Source: Actinomadura opuntiae (lineage in GTDB: Bacteria; Actinomycetota; Actinomycetes; Streptosporangiales; Streptosporangiaceae). Taken from it: DNA of 64,000 bases. Positions 8,479-15,450 of the stretch are shown in pieces. The first letter of the stretch is position 1; every line of letters starts with the position of its first letter. The stretch covers positions 62,001 through 126,000 of the forward strand of contig NZ_JASNWF010000024.1 of the NCBI RefSeq assembly GCF_030283205.1. Reading direction: 5' to 3'. The notes below the pieces were generated by a model. It had not been told where the DNA came from, made no database searches, and saw only the letters and a program-made list of their open reading frames with translations. The translations under genes were made by a program, and so were the position numbers.

Positions 8479-9000
8479 ATGGCCGGCAGGCCACCGCTTC
8501 CGCACGAGCACCTGCCCGAGGTCCCGTCCTTCACCGTGACCAGTGACGACGTCACCGAAGGCGAGCAACTCGACGACAAGCACGTGTTCAACGACTGGGG
8601 GTTCAGCGGCGGCAACCAGTCCCCGCACCTGCGCTGGTCGGGGTTCCCGGCGGAGACCCGGAGCTTCGCCGTCACCTGCTACGACCCGGACGCCCCGACC
8701 GGCAGCGGCTTCTGGCACTGGTCGCTGTTCGACATCCCGGCGGACGTCACCGAACTGCCGACCGGCGCGGGCACCGCCGACTCCAAGGTCGGCGTCCACG
8801 CCCGCAACGACTACGGCACCAAGGAGTTCGGCGGCGCCGCCCCGCCTCCCGGCGATCCGCACCGCTACGTGTTCACCGTCCACGCCCTGGACGTGGAGTC
8901 GCTCGGCCTGGACTCCGACACCTCGCCTGCCGTCGTGGGCTTCAACATCACCGCCCACACCCTGGCCCGCGCGACGATCGTCCCCGAGTACGGCGTCTGA
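8479..9000 (+). CDS. YbhB/YbcL family PEBP (Raf kinase inhibitor-like) protein
   Basis: A 173-residue protein of the phosphatidylethanolamine-binding-protein superfamily. The two conserved blocks of the ligand pocket are present: YDPDAPTGSGFWHW (about residues 72-85) and the later GDPHRYVFTVHALD. The opening FTVTSDDVTEGEQLDD and GGNQSPHLRWSG are characteristic of the bacterial YbhB/YbcL group. No signal peptide is visible, so it is probably cytosolic; the biochemical role of these bacterial proteins is not settled. GAGGAGG lies just upstream of the ATG. A hairpin follows the stop. Confidence 0.93.
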   Translation: MAGRPPLPHEHLPEVPSFTVTSDDVTEGEQLDDKHVFNDWGFSGGNQSPHLRWSGFPAETRSFAVTCYDPDAPTGSGFWHWSLFDIPADVTELPTGAGTADSKVGVHARNDYGTKEFGGAAPPPGDPHRYVFTVHALDVESLGLDSDTSPAVVGFNITAHTLARATIVPEYGV

Positions 9001-9009
9001 CACCCTCGC

Positions 9010-9038
9010 TGAGGCCGTCCCGCCCCGGGACGGCCTCA
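9010..9038. terminator. hairpin terminator after PEBP gene
   Basis: Perfect 12-bp stem TGAGGCCGTCCC (9010-9021) with GGGACGGCCTCA (9027-9038) and loop GCCCC, 9 nt after the stop. The right arm is also the left edge of the duplicated regulator-MFS unit: the same arm reappears at 10377, without most of the left arm. Confidence 0.75.
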
Positions 9039-9114
9039 CGGGGCGCCGACCAGCACGTCCCCCACGCCGTCCGCCGGTACAGGACCGAACGGCCGCTGCG
9101 CTCGCTTGGTGCAC
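9027..9114 (-). pseudogene. remnant of a duplicated ArsR-like regulator (internal deletion plus frameshift)
   Basis: Read on the minus strand, 9105-9027 matches the last roughly 25 codons of the intact regulator gene at 10385-11359 (near-identical over about 80 bases, including the region encoding ERSGRSVLYRRTA). One base is missing around 9066 relative to the intact copy, which shifts the frame. Immediately beyond, at 9109-9114, the sequence jumps to the equivalent of the intact gene's GTG start. About 900 bases of the regulator have therefore been lost while its start region and operator remain. A reading frame can be drawn from GTG 9114 leftward but it is out of the regulator's frame and runs antisense through the PEBP gene, so it is not credible. 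Confidence 0.8.
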
Positions 9115-9134
9115 GTTTCGCTCCTCTCCGAAAC
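9115..9134. promoter_or_regulatory. putative operator of the ArsR-like regulator (copy 1, orphan)
   Basis: Perfect inverted repeat GTTTCG-N8-CGAAAC, 38 nt before the ATG of the first MFS gene. The same repeat with the same spacer length and the same distance to the start occurs in front of the second MFS gene. Here the adjacent regulator gene is a remnant, so the site could only be read in trans, for example by the intact regulator 2 kb away. Confidence 0.65.
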
Positions 9135-9172
9135 ATTATCCTCCCGCGGCGCGGCCCCCGAAGGTGGTCGCC

Positions 9173-10369
9173 ATGACCACGACCACCGCGCCGGCGGCGT
9201 CCGCGCGCTACCGCGACGTCTTCGGCGTCCCCGAGTTCCGGACCCTCTTCACCCTGCAGACCCTGCGGGTGGCCGGGGACTCGGTCCGGATGATCGCGCT
9301 GTCGGTGCAGACGTTCGAGCGGACCGGGTCCTCGCTCACCGCGGCGCTGGTGTTCTGCGCGGAGATGCTCCCCTACGTGGTGGGCGGCGCGTTCCTGCTC
9401 TCGCTGGCCGACCGGGTGCCGATGCGGCGGCTGCTCACCGGCTTCTACCTGCTGTCCTTCGCGGTCACGGCCGTCCTCGCGTGCGATGTGGTCCCGCTGC
9501 CGGTGATGATCGCGCTGATCCTGGTGCTCGGGCTGTTCGGGCCCGTCAACGGCGCGACCGTGCAGGGCCGGCTGCCCGCGCTGCTTCCCGGCGACGGCTT
9601 CGTGCTGGGCCGGTCGCTGTTCACGATGACGGCCGCCGGCGCGCAGATCGCCGGGCAGGCGATCGGCGGGCTGCTGCTGGCGGCGCTCACCCCGGCGGGG
9701 ACGCTGTGGCTGGCCGCCGGGAGCGCCGCCGTGGCCGCCGCGCTCTCCCGGTTCGGGCTGCCGGACGTGCCGGCGCCGGGCCTCGGGTCGTCCGGCGTGG
9801 CGCGGGAGACCTGGCGGGTCAACCGGCTGCTGCTGGGCGGCCGCACGACGCGGGGCCTGCTGCTGGCGTTCTGGCTGCCGCTGTCGCTGTCGGTCGGCGC
9901 GGAGGGCCTGATGGTTCCCTACGCGAGCGGGCTCGGCCGGGCCGGGGAGGCGGGCCTGCTGCTGTCCTCGGGCGCGGTGGGGATGTTCGCGGGCAACCTG
10001 CTCATCGGCCGCTGGATCCGCCCGGACCTGCGCGACCGCCTGACGCTGCCGCTTGCGCTGCTGATGGGCGCGCCGCTGCTGCTGTTCGCACTCCACCCAC
10101 CGCTCCCGGTCGCCTGCGCGCTGCTGCTGGCGGGGACCCTCGGCCTCGGCTACGACCTGCCGCTCCAGCGCCGGCTGGTGGACGCGACGCCGGAGCGGAT
10201 CCACGGCCAGGCCATGGGCCTCGCCAACACGGGGATGATGACCGGGCAGGCCGCCGGAATGGCCGCGGCGGGCGCACTCGGCGACCTGCTGACGCCGCCG
10301 CAGGCCATCGCCCTCTGCGGCGCCGCGTCGCTGCTGTCCTGCCTGGTGCTGGTACGGCACCTACGCTGA
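9173..10369 (+). CDS. MFS transporter (cassette copy 1)
   Basis: A 398-residue major facilitator protein with about twelve hydrophobic segments. It shares its N-terminus (ARYRDVFGVPEFRTLF) and much of its length with the transporter at 11418-12668, so the two are paralogues produced by a local duplication. The family loop between helices 2 and 3 appears as SLADRVPMRRLLTG. Substrate is unknown; transporters controlled by ArsR-like regulators of this kind are usually exporters (inference). The ATG at 9173 follows GAAGGTGG. Unlike copy 2 it has no functional regulator next to it. Confidence 0.9.
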   Translation: MTTTTAPAASARYRDVFGVPEFRTLFTLQTLRVAGDSVRMIALSVQTFERTGSSLTAALVFCAEMLPYVVGGAFLLSLADRVPMRRLLTGFYLLSFAVTAVLACDVVPLPVMIALILVLGLFGPVNGATVQGRLPALLPGDGFVLGRSLFTMTAAGAQIAGQAIGGLLLAALTPAGTLWLAAGSAAVAAALSRFGLPDVPAPGLGSSGVARETWRVNRLLLGGRTTRGLLLAFWLPLSLSVGAEGLMVPYASGLGRAGEAGLLLSSGAVGMFAGNLLIGRWIRPDLRDRLTLPLALLMGAPLLLFALHPPLPVACALLLAGTLGLGYDLPLQRRLVDATPERIHGQAMGLANTGMMTGQAAGMAAAGALGDLLTPPQAIALCGAASLLSCLVLVRHLR

Positions 10370-10384
10370 GGTCTCGGGACGGCC

Positions 10385-11359
10385 TCACGAGGCGCCGACC
10401 AGCACGTCCCCCACGGCCGTCCGCCGGTACAGCACGGAACGCCCGCTGCGCTCGCGGGTGACGAGACCGGACGCACGCAACACCGCCAGGTGATCGCCGA
10501 CCCCTCCGAGGCTCACCCGCAACCGGGCGCTGAGCCACGTCGTCGTCGCGGGCTCGGCCAGCGCGCGCAGCAGGTCGGCGCGCGTACGCCCGAGCAGCCG
10601 CGCCAGCGCGTCCCCCTCCTGCGGCTCCCGCCCCTCCCAGAGCGCCGCCACTCCCCTGGCCCGGTACATCAGCGTGTACGGCCAGTTCCGTTCGAGCGCG
10701 ACACCGACGTCGGAGAACGCGGTCGGGACGAACATCAGCCCGCTGCCGTCGAGGCGGGTGGTTCCCTTGCTCCGCATGTCGAGCTCGATGACGCCGTCGC
10801 GCCAGCGGACCCTGCGCGACAGGCCGTCCAGCGCCTGCGCCCAGCCGTAGGCGGCGAGCCGTCCCGCGCGGTGCACGATGTCCTGTTCGAGGATCGAGCG
10901 CACGACGGGCCAGTCGGGCTCCATGAGGGCCGTCCACGCCGCCTCCACGCCGTCGGTGAGCCGCCGCACGACCTCGGTGCTCTCCAGGACGTCGCGGACG
11001 TCCGGCTCGGGTTCCGGGAGGCCCTCGACGTTGCGGGCGATCTCCTCCCTGGCCTGCTCCAGCGGCGTGGCACGGGCGATGGCCAGCTGCTCGGCGACCG
11101 TCAGGTTCGGACGGGCCGGCGGCGGTGAGATGAAGTCGGCGACATAACTGGTGTGGCCGACGAGGAATGCCAGCGTCCGCACCGCCGGGTCCCCGGCGAT
11201 CGCCCGATACGCGGGCCGGACGCGCTCCAGCCACGGACTCACCGGCCCGGCGGGCAACCGCCCGGACACGAGCCCGACGACATGGAGCGTCTCGTACAGC
11301 GGCGCGATCCCGAACCGGCTGGCCGCCAGGTCCCCGGGTCCCACCACGATCCGATGCAC
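10385..11359 (-). CDS. ArsR-family winged-helix regulator with large N-terminal domain (DUF5937-like)
   Basis: A 324-residue regulator divergent from the second MFS gene. The N-terminal two thirds resemble the DUF5937 sensor region (start IVVGPGDLAASRFGIAPLYE, later WRDGVIELDMRSKGTTRLDGSG near residues 190-210). The C-terminal 80 residues form an ArsR winged helix: TRADLLRALAEPATTTWLSARL, then VGDHLAVLRASGLVTRERSGR and the wing SVLYRRTA. No metal-binding CxC motif is seen, so a small-molecule signal is more likely than a metal. The GTG start lies directly against the inverted repeat at 11360-11379, whose spacer contains the GGGGAGG ribosome site, so binding there would block both its own expression and the divergent transporter. 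Confidence 0.88.
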   Translation of the reverse strand: MHRIVVGPGDLAASRFGIAPLYETLHVVGLVSGRLPAGPVSPWLERVRPAYRAIAGDPAVRTLAFLVGHTSYVADFISPPPARPNLTVAEQLAIARATPLEQAREEIARNVEGLPEPEPDVRDVLESTEVVRRLTDGVEAAWTALMEPDWPVVRSILEQDIVHRAGRLAAYGWAQALDGLSRRVRWRDGVIELDMRSKGTTRLDGSGLMFVPTAFSDVGVALERNWPYTLMYRARGVAALWEGREPQEGDALARLLGRTRADLLRALAEPATTTWLSARLRVSLGGVGDHLAVLRASGLVTRERSGRSVLYRRTAVGDVLVGAS

Positions 11360-11379
11360 GTTTCGCCCCTCCCCGAAAC
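11360..11379. promoter_or_regulatory. putative operator in divergent promoter (copy 2)
   Basis: Perfect inverted repeat GTTTCG-N8-CGAAAC abutting the regulator's GTG and 38 nt before the ATG of the second MFS gene. On the minus strand the spacer supplies the Shine-Dalgarno sequence (GGGGAGGGG) and GGATAAT just beyond may be the regulator's -10 element. Conserved at 9115-9134. Confidence 0.68.
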
Positions 11380-11417
11380 ATTATCCGCCCACCCCGACCC
11401 CGCCCAAGAGTGGCGCC

Positions 11418-12668
11418 ATGACCATGTCGACCGCCCCCACCGCACCACCGCCGTCCGCGCGCTACCGCGACGTCTTCGGCGTCCCCGAGTTCCGGACCCT
11501 CTTCGGCGTGCAGACGCTACTGGTGACCGGGGAGTCGATCCGGATGATCGCGCTATCGGTGCTGGTGTTCGAGCGGACGGGCTCTACCCTGTTCGCCGCC
11601 CTGGCCTTCTCCGCGGGCATGCTGCCCTACGTGGTGGGGGGCATGTTCCTGCTGTCGCTCGCCGACCGGGTGCCGCCGCGCCGCCTCCTCACCGGCTACT
11701 TCCTGGCACGCTGCGCGGTCGACGGCGTCCTGGCCCTCGGCGGCCTGCCGGTGCCGGGGATGCTCGCGCTGGTCGCCGGGATCGGGGTGTTCGCGCCGGT
11801 CGGCAGCGCGAGCCTGGGAGGACGGCTGCCGGGGCTGCTGTCCGGAGACCGGTACGTGCTGGGCCGGTCGGTGTTCACGATGACGATGGCGGTCGCGCAG
11901 ATCGCCGGGCAGGCGGTGGGCGGGCTGCTGTTGGCGGTGCTGGCACCGTCCGGGACGCTGCTGCTCGCGGCGGCGAGCGGTGGAACGGCGGCCGCGCTCG
12001 CCTGGTGCGGCCTCAAGGCGCCGCAGCCGCAGGCGGACGGGGACTCGTCGCGGTTCTCGGGCACGGTGCGGGAGACGTGGCAGGTCAACCGCAGGCTGCT
12101 CACGGACCGGAGGGTGCGCGGCCTGCTGCTCGCGTGGTGGCTGCCCGTCTCGCTGGCGGTCGGCAGCGAGGCCATGGCGGTCCCCTACGGGAGCGGGCTC
12201 GGCCGACCCGGCGCGGCCGGACTGCTGCTGGCATCGAGCGCGACCGGGATGTTCGCCGGGAATCTCGTGCTCGGACGATGGGTCCGGCCGTCCGTCCGGG
12301 AGCGGCTGACATTGCCGCTGGCCCTGCTGACCGGTGCGCCGCTGGTGGCGTTCGTGTTCGGGCCGGGCCTCGCGGCGGCGTGCGCGCTGATGGCGGCGGG
12401 GGCGTTCGGGATGGGTTACGACCTGAACGTCCAGGCGCGCGTGGCGGACGTGGTGCCGGACCGCATCCAGGGACAGGCGGTCGGCCTGGCCACCATGGGG
12501 ATCGTGACGGGGCAGGCCGCCGCCATGGCCGGCGCGGGCGCCCTCGGCGGGCTGCTTGCGCCGGGGTATGTCATCGCGGTGTGCGGTGTCGGTTCCTTGG
12601 TGGGGTGTTTGGTCGTGGTGCGCCGGTTACGGGGTCGTTTTGTGGCGGCGGAGCGGGGTGGGCCATAG
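11418..12668 (+). CDS. MFS transporter (cassette copy 2)
   Basis: A 416-residue major facilitator protein, paralogous to the one at 9173-10369 (shared ARYRDVFGVPEFRTLF start, SLADRVPPRRLLTGY loop, and matching helix pattern). It is divergent from, and presumably controlled by, the ArsR-like regulator at 10385-11359. A TTA leucine codon occurs at 12627-12629 near the 3' end; such codons are rare in high-G+C actinomycetes and depend on the bldA tRNA. The last 120 bases use noticeably more T than the rest. Substrate unknown; drug or metabolite efflux is the best guess. Confidence 0.9.
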   Translation: MTMSTAPTAPPPSARYRDVFGVPEFRTLFGVQTLLVTGESIRMIALSVLVFERTGSTLFAALAFSAGMLPYVVGGMFLLSLADRVPPRRLLTGYFLARCAVDGVLALGGLPVPGMLALVAGIGVFAPVGSASLGGRLPGLLSGDRYVLGRSVFTMTMAVAQIAGQAVGGLLLAVLAPSGTLLLAAASGGTAAALAWCGLKAPQPQADGDSSRFSGTVRETWQVNRRLLTDRRVRGLLLAWWLPVSLAVGSEAMAVPYGSGLGRPGAAGLLLASSATGMFAGNLVLGRWVRPSVRERLTLPLALLTGAPLVAFVFGPGLAAACALMAAGAFGMGYDLNVQARVADVVPDRIQGQAVGLATMGIVTGQAAAMAGAGALGGLLAPGYVIAVCGVGSLVGCLVVVRRLRGRFVAAERGGP

Positions 12669-12797
12669 GAGCCAGGTCTGGACGGCGCCGGCGCCCGTTG
12701 TCGTGAGGAGGAACAGCGTGGTGTCGAGGGCCTGCGGCAGGACGGCGAGGACGCTCACGGTCGTGACGAGGATGGCAGCGCCGTACACGGCGGCCAC
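12627..12797 (-). CDS. possible small membrane protein, start uncertain
   Basis: On the minus strand a frame from about 12866 to the TAA at 12629-12627 encodes a plausible two-helix membrane protein (hydrophobic stretches AVYGAAILVTTVSVLAVL and TTLFLLTTTGAGAVQTWLL, ending in a basic tail RRHKTTP). There is no in-frame ATG at the expected N-terminus: the only in-frame start codon is GTG at 12797, inside the first helix, and a TGA lies just upstream. Either the gene is broken or translation begins at this GTG giving 56 residues. It overlaps the last 42 bases of the convergent MFS gene. No family was recognised. Confidence 0.35.
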   Translation of the reverse strand: MAAVYGAAILVTTVSVLAVLPQALDTTLFLLTTTGAGAVQTWLLWPTPLRRHKTTP

Positions 12798-12881
12798 GGC
12801 GATCCGGATCCGGTCGGACGGGCGGCGGCCGGCGGGCCGGCGAAGGCGGAGGTCATGCCGCCATCCTCACGGCGGCCTGGT

Positions 12882-12915
12882 GGCGCCGCCTGAGTACCCC
12901 TACTCAGGCGGCGCC
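12882..12915. terminator. perfect 15-bp hairpin downstream of kamA
   Basis: GGCGCCGCCTGAGTA at 12882-12896 pairs perfectly with TACTCAGGCGGCGCC at 12901-12915 around a CCCC loop. It starts about 12 nt beyond the KamA stop on the minus strand, consistent with a terminator. Its symmetry would also suit a protein-binding site for the small ORF to the left. Confidence 0.7.
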
Positions 12916-12926
12916 GGGTGCCTGCC

Positions 12927-14243
12927 CTACTTCTCCCAGGGGAAGCGGTCGGCGAAGGCGGGCTTGAGGTCGTCCAGCCAGGCGGCGTCCGGGTCGTACT
13001 GCGCGAAGAAGGGCTTGCCCACCAGGTCCGCGTCGCGGCACTGGATGAAGTGCAGGGCGAACACCTTCTCGCCGAACAGGTCGACGACGCCGTCCACGCA
13101 GACCTTGCCGGGGGTGGCGGACATGGACGGGCCCCGGACGGTCCGGGACAGGCCGGAGACGTTCTTGTAGGCGTCCCGGAAGATCTCGTGGGCGCGGGCC
13201 AGCGGGACGGCGAAGTAGTCCTGCGGCCCGGTGTCGCGCTCGACGAACATGTAGTACGGGACGAGGCCCATCCGCGTCTGCGCCCGCCACATGGTCTCCC
13301 AGGTGGCGGCGTCGTCGTTGATGGTCCGGATGAGCGGGGCCTGGGTGCGGATGATCGCGCCGGTGTCGCGGATGCGGCGGCACGCCTCGGTGACCATGAG
13401 CGGCTCGAGCTCGCGCGGATGCGAGAAGTGCGCCATGAAGGCCAGGTTCTTGCCGGACTCCACGACCTGCTCGAACAGCCGGAGCATGGCGTCGGCGTCG
13501 GGGTCGGTGACGAACTTCTGCGGCCAGTACGCCAGCGACTTGGTGCCGATCCGGATGGCCTCCAGCTGCTCCAGCTCCAGCAGCGGCTCGACGTAGCGGC
13601 GCAGCACCGGCTCGCCCATGATCATGGCGTCGCCGCCGGTGAACAGGACGTTGGTGACCTCGGGGTGCGCGAGCAGGTAGTCGCGCAGGGCGGCGGGCTC
13701 GTCGCCGGCCATCTTCAGGTCGGGCTCGCCGACGAACTGGGCCCAGCGGAAGCAGTAGGTGCAGTACGCGTGGCAGGTCTGCCCCTGCTTGGGGAAGTAC
13801 AGGACCGTCTCGCCGTACTTGTGCTGCATGCCGGGGATCTTGCCGTCCCCGAAGCTCGGGATGTTGAGCTCCATCTGCCCGGCGGGGTGCGGGTTCAGCC
13901 GCATCCGCACCGCGCGCGCGGCGGCCTCGATCTCCGCCTTGGGGGCCTCGCGGCGCAGCAGGTCCGACAGGTGCGCGACGTCCCCGGCGGGGAGCATGTC
14001 GGGCTGCGGGAACACCAACCGGTAGATCGGGTCGTCCGGCGCGGCCGACCAGTCGATGAGCTCCTCAATGACGTAGGCGTTGGTCCGGAAGGGCAGGACC
14101 GTCGCGACCGCGCGGGTCGCGAGCCGCTGCTCGGGCGACAGCCCGGCGCGAGCGGTGAGCTCGTCCAGGTGCTTCGCCGTGAAGGCGCGGAACTTGCGAC
14201 CGGTGGATCGCATTGCGGGAGCCGCGTCGTTCACCAGTGTCAC
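12927..14243 (-). CDS. KamA-family radical SAM protein (lysine 2,3-aminomutase-like)
   Basis: A 438-residue radical SAM enzyme. The [4Fe-4S] cluster motif C-x3-C-x2-C is in CHAYCTYCFRW, and the SAM-binding GGD follows in VLFTGGDAMIM. Length and the C-terminal Cys-containing region (TPGKVCVDGVV, HFIQCRDADLVGK) match KamA-type aminomutases, which use PLP and SAM to move amino groups from the alpha to the beta position. The substrate is uncertain: lysine, glutamate or arginine mutases share this fold, and no partner genes such as the acetyltransferase of acetyl-beta-lysine synthesis lie nearby. The GTG at 14243 was chosen over upstream ATG/GTG codons because AAGGAG sits 9 nt before it. Confidence 0.86.
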   Translation of the reverse strand: MTLVNDAAPAMRSTGRKFRAFTAKHLDELTARAGLSPEQRLATRAVATVLPFRTNAYVIEELIDWSAAPDDPIYRLVFPQPDMLPAGDVAHLSDLLRREAPKAEIEAAARAVRMRLNPHPAGQMELNIPSFGDGKIPGMQHKYGETVLYFPKQGQTCHAYCTYCFRWAQFVGEPDLKMAGDEPAALRDYLLAHPEVTNVLFTGGDAMIMGEPVLRRYVEPLLELEQLEAIRIGTKSLAYWPQKFVTDPDADAMLRLFEQVVESGKNLAFMAHFSHPRELEPLMVTEACRRIRDTGAIIRTQAPLIRTINDDAATWETMWRAQTRMGLVPYYMFVERDTGPQDYFAVPLARAHEIFRDAYKNVSGLSRTVRGPSMSATPGKVCVDGVVDLFGEKVFALHFIQCRDADLVGKPFFAQYDPDAAWLDDLKPAFADRFPWEK

Positions 14244-14598
14244 GTGTTGGTACTCCTTGATGTCAGCGGGGGAAGCGCACCCCGGGCGCGTCGTCACGGA
14301 CGGTGATCAGGAGGCCGCAGGACACCCCCATTCAACCGTTTGGGACCGGTTCATACCGAATTGATACCCCCTACAGGGTAGGGAAAAAGCTGGTCAACGC
14401 CGATCCCGACAAATCGCCCCTGCATCATCGTGGACGTCCCGCCCCTTGTTCAACGACTACGGGACGTCAACCTCTCCGTCATGCGGCGGCCAGGCTTCGG
14501 CCAGCGGATACTCCGGAAACCGCGCCCCAGGTCACCCGCTGACACGAGGTTCGGAAATACTGGTCGGGGCGGAACCGCGGACGGGCGAGGGGGCTGGT
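14244..14598. other. divergent intergenic region between kamA and DUF998 operon
   Basis: About 355 bases without a convincing gene. It is less G+C rich than its surroundings around 14330-14420 and holds promoters for both flanking genes. Two inverted repeats are visible: AACCG-N8-CGGTT at 14334-14351 and TACCC-N6-GGGTA at 14365-14380. No riboswitch or small RNA structure was recognised. Confidence 0.5.
14365..14380. promoter_or_regulatory. inverted repeat TACCC-N6-GGGTA, possible operator
   Basis: TACCC at 14365-14369 and GGGTA at 14376-14380 with the spacer CCTACA. The shape recalls CsoR/CstR-type operators, which are C/G tracts flanked by TA, but no csoR gene or copper gene is present in the window. 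It lies 120 bases before kamA and 220 before the DUF998 gene. Confidence 0.3.
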
Positions 14599-15450
14599 GT
14601 GGACTCCCACGACGCAGACGGCGCGGCCGGGTCGGCGACCGGCGGCGAGTACGGGCTCCCCGGCGGCCCCGGACCGGACGCCGGCGGACCGGGCGACGCA
14701 GAGCCGGACGGTACGGGGCCGGACGGTACGGGGCCGGGCGCCGATGGGCCCGGGACGGCCCCGCGCCCGGTGATCGTCCTGGCCTTCCTCGCGGCGGTCT
14801 GCTACGCGTCCTTCGTCCTGGAGAACGTGCTGAGCCCCGACCTCGACGTCGTCAACGGCTACGTCAGCGAGCTGTCGGCCCTCGACCAGCCGTTCCACCT
14901 GGTCTACAGCGGCGGCGACTTCATCACCGGCGTCATGGCGATCCTCGTGTCGATCGGCACGCTGCGCCGGCTGCGGCGGCGCCCGCTGGCCACCGCCGGC
15001 TGGGCGTTCCTCGGCCTGTTCGGGATCTGGGCGATCGGGGACGCCTCGTTCCCGCTGGACTGCGCGCCCAACCTGGAGACGTGGTGCGCGCTGCGGGAGC
15101 GCTCGGAGCACGTGTCGTTCTCGCACGAGTTCCACTCCGTCACCAGCACCGTCGTGATCACCTGCGGGGTGATCGCGCTGTTCCTGCTGTCGATGGCCGC
15201 CCGCCGGTACGGGTGGTGGCCCGTGCTGGCCCGCTGGGGCTGGGCGGTCGCGGCGGCCGAGACCGTGTTCGCGCTGGGCACGGTGCTGGCGATGTACCTG
15301 GGCCGGTGGCTCGGCATCATCCAGCGCGTGCAGATCGGCGTGCTGTGCGTCGGGCTGCTGCTGATCGCCTGGGCGCTGTACGCCGACCACCGCAACGCCC
15401 GGCGCGCCCTCGCCGCCCCGCCGTCGCTACGGGAGAAGACGCCCCTATGA
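14599..15450 (+). CDS. DUF998 family membrane protein
   Basis: A 283-residue integral membrane protein. The first 50 residues are a flexible Gly/Pro/Asp-rich tail containing the repeat PDGTGPDGTGPG, encoded by a tandem GGACGGTACGGGGCC. Five to six hydrophobic segments follow, beginning with VIVLAFLAAVCYASFVL. The pattern (loop VNGYVSELSALDQP after helix 1, FPLDCAPN in the third loop) fits DUF998, a family of uncharacterised membrane proteins. GTG at 14599 follows GAGGGGG. Its stop overlaps the next gene's ATG, so it is coupled to the hydrolase and, through it, to the lipoprotein. Confidence 0.8.
   Translation: MDSHDADGAAGSATGGEYGLPGGPGPDAGGPGDAEPDGTGPDGTGPGADGPGTAPRPVIVLAFLAAVCYASFVLENVLSPDLDVVNGYVSELSALDQPFHLVYSGGDFITGVMAILVSIGTLRRLRRRPLATAGWAFLGLFGIWAIGDASFPLDCAPNLETWCALRERSEHVSFSHEFHSVTSTVVITCGVIALFLLSMAARRYGWWPVLARWGWAVAAAETVFALGTVLAMYLGRWLGIIQRVQIGVLCVGLLLIAWALYADHRNARRALAAPPSLREKTPL

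Noticed and set aside
8119..9114. Long minus-strand frame starting at the surviving GTG of the decayed regulator
   Set aside because: It is out of the regulator's frame, runs antisense through the PEBP gene and has the composition of a high-G+C shadow frame.
9027..12668. Insertion-sequence-driven origin of the cassette duplication
   Set aside because: No transposase gene, terminal inverted repeats or target duplications were found around the copies.
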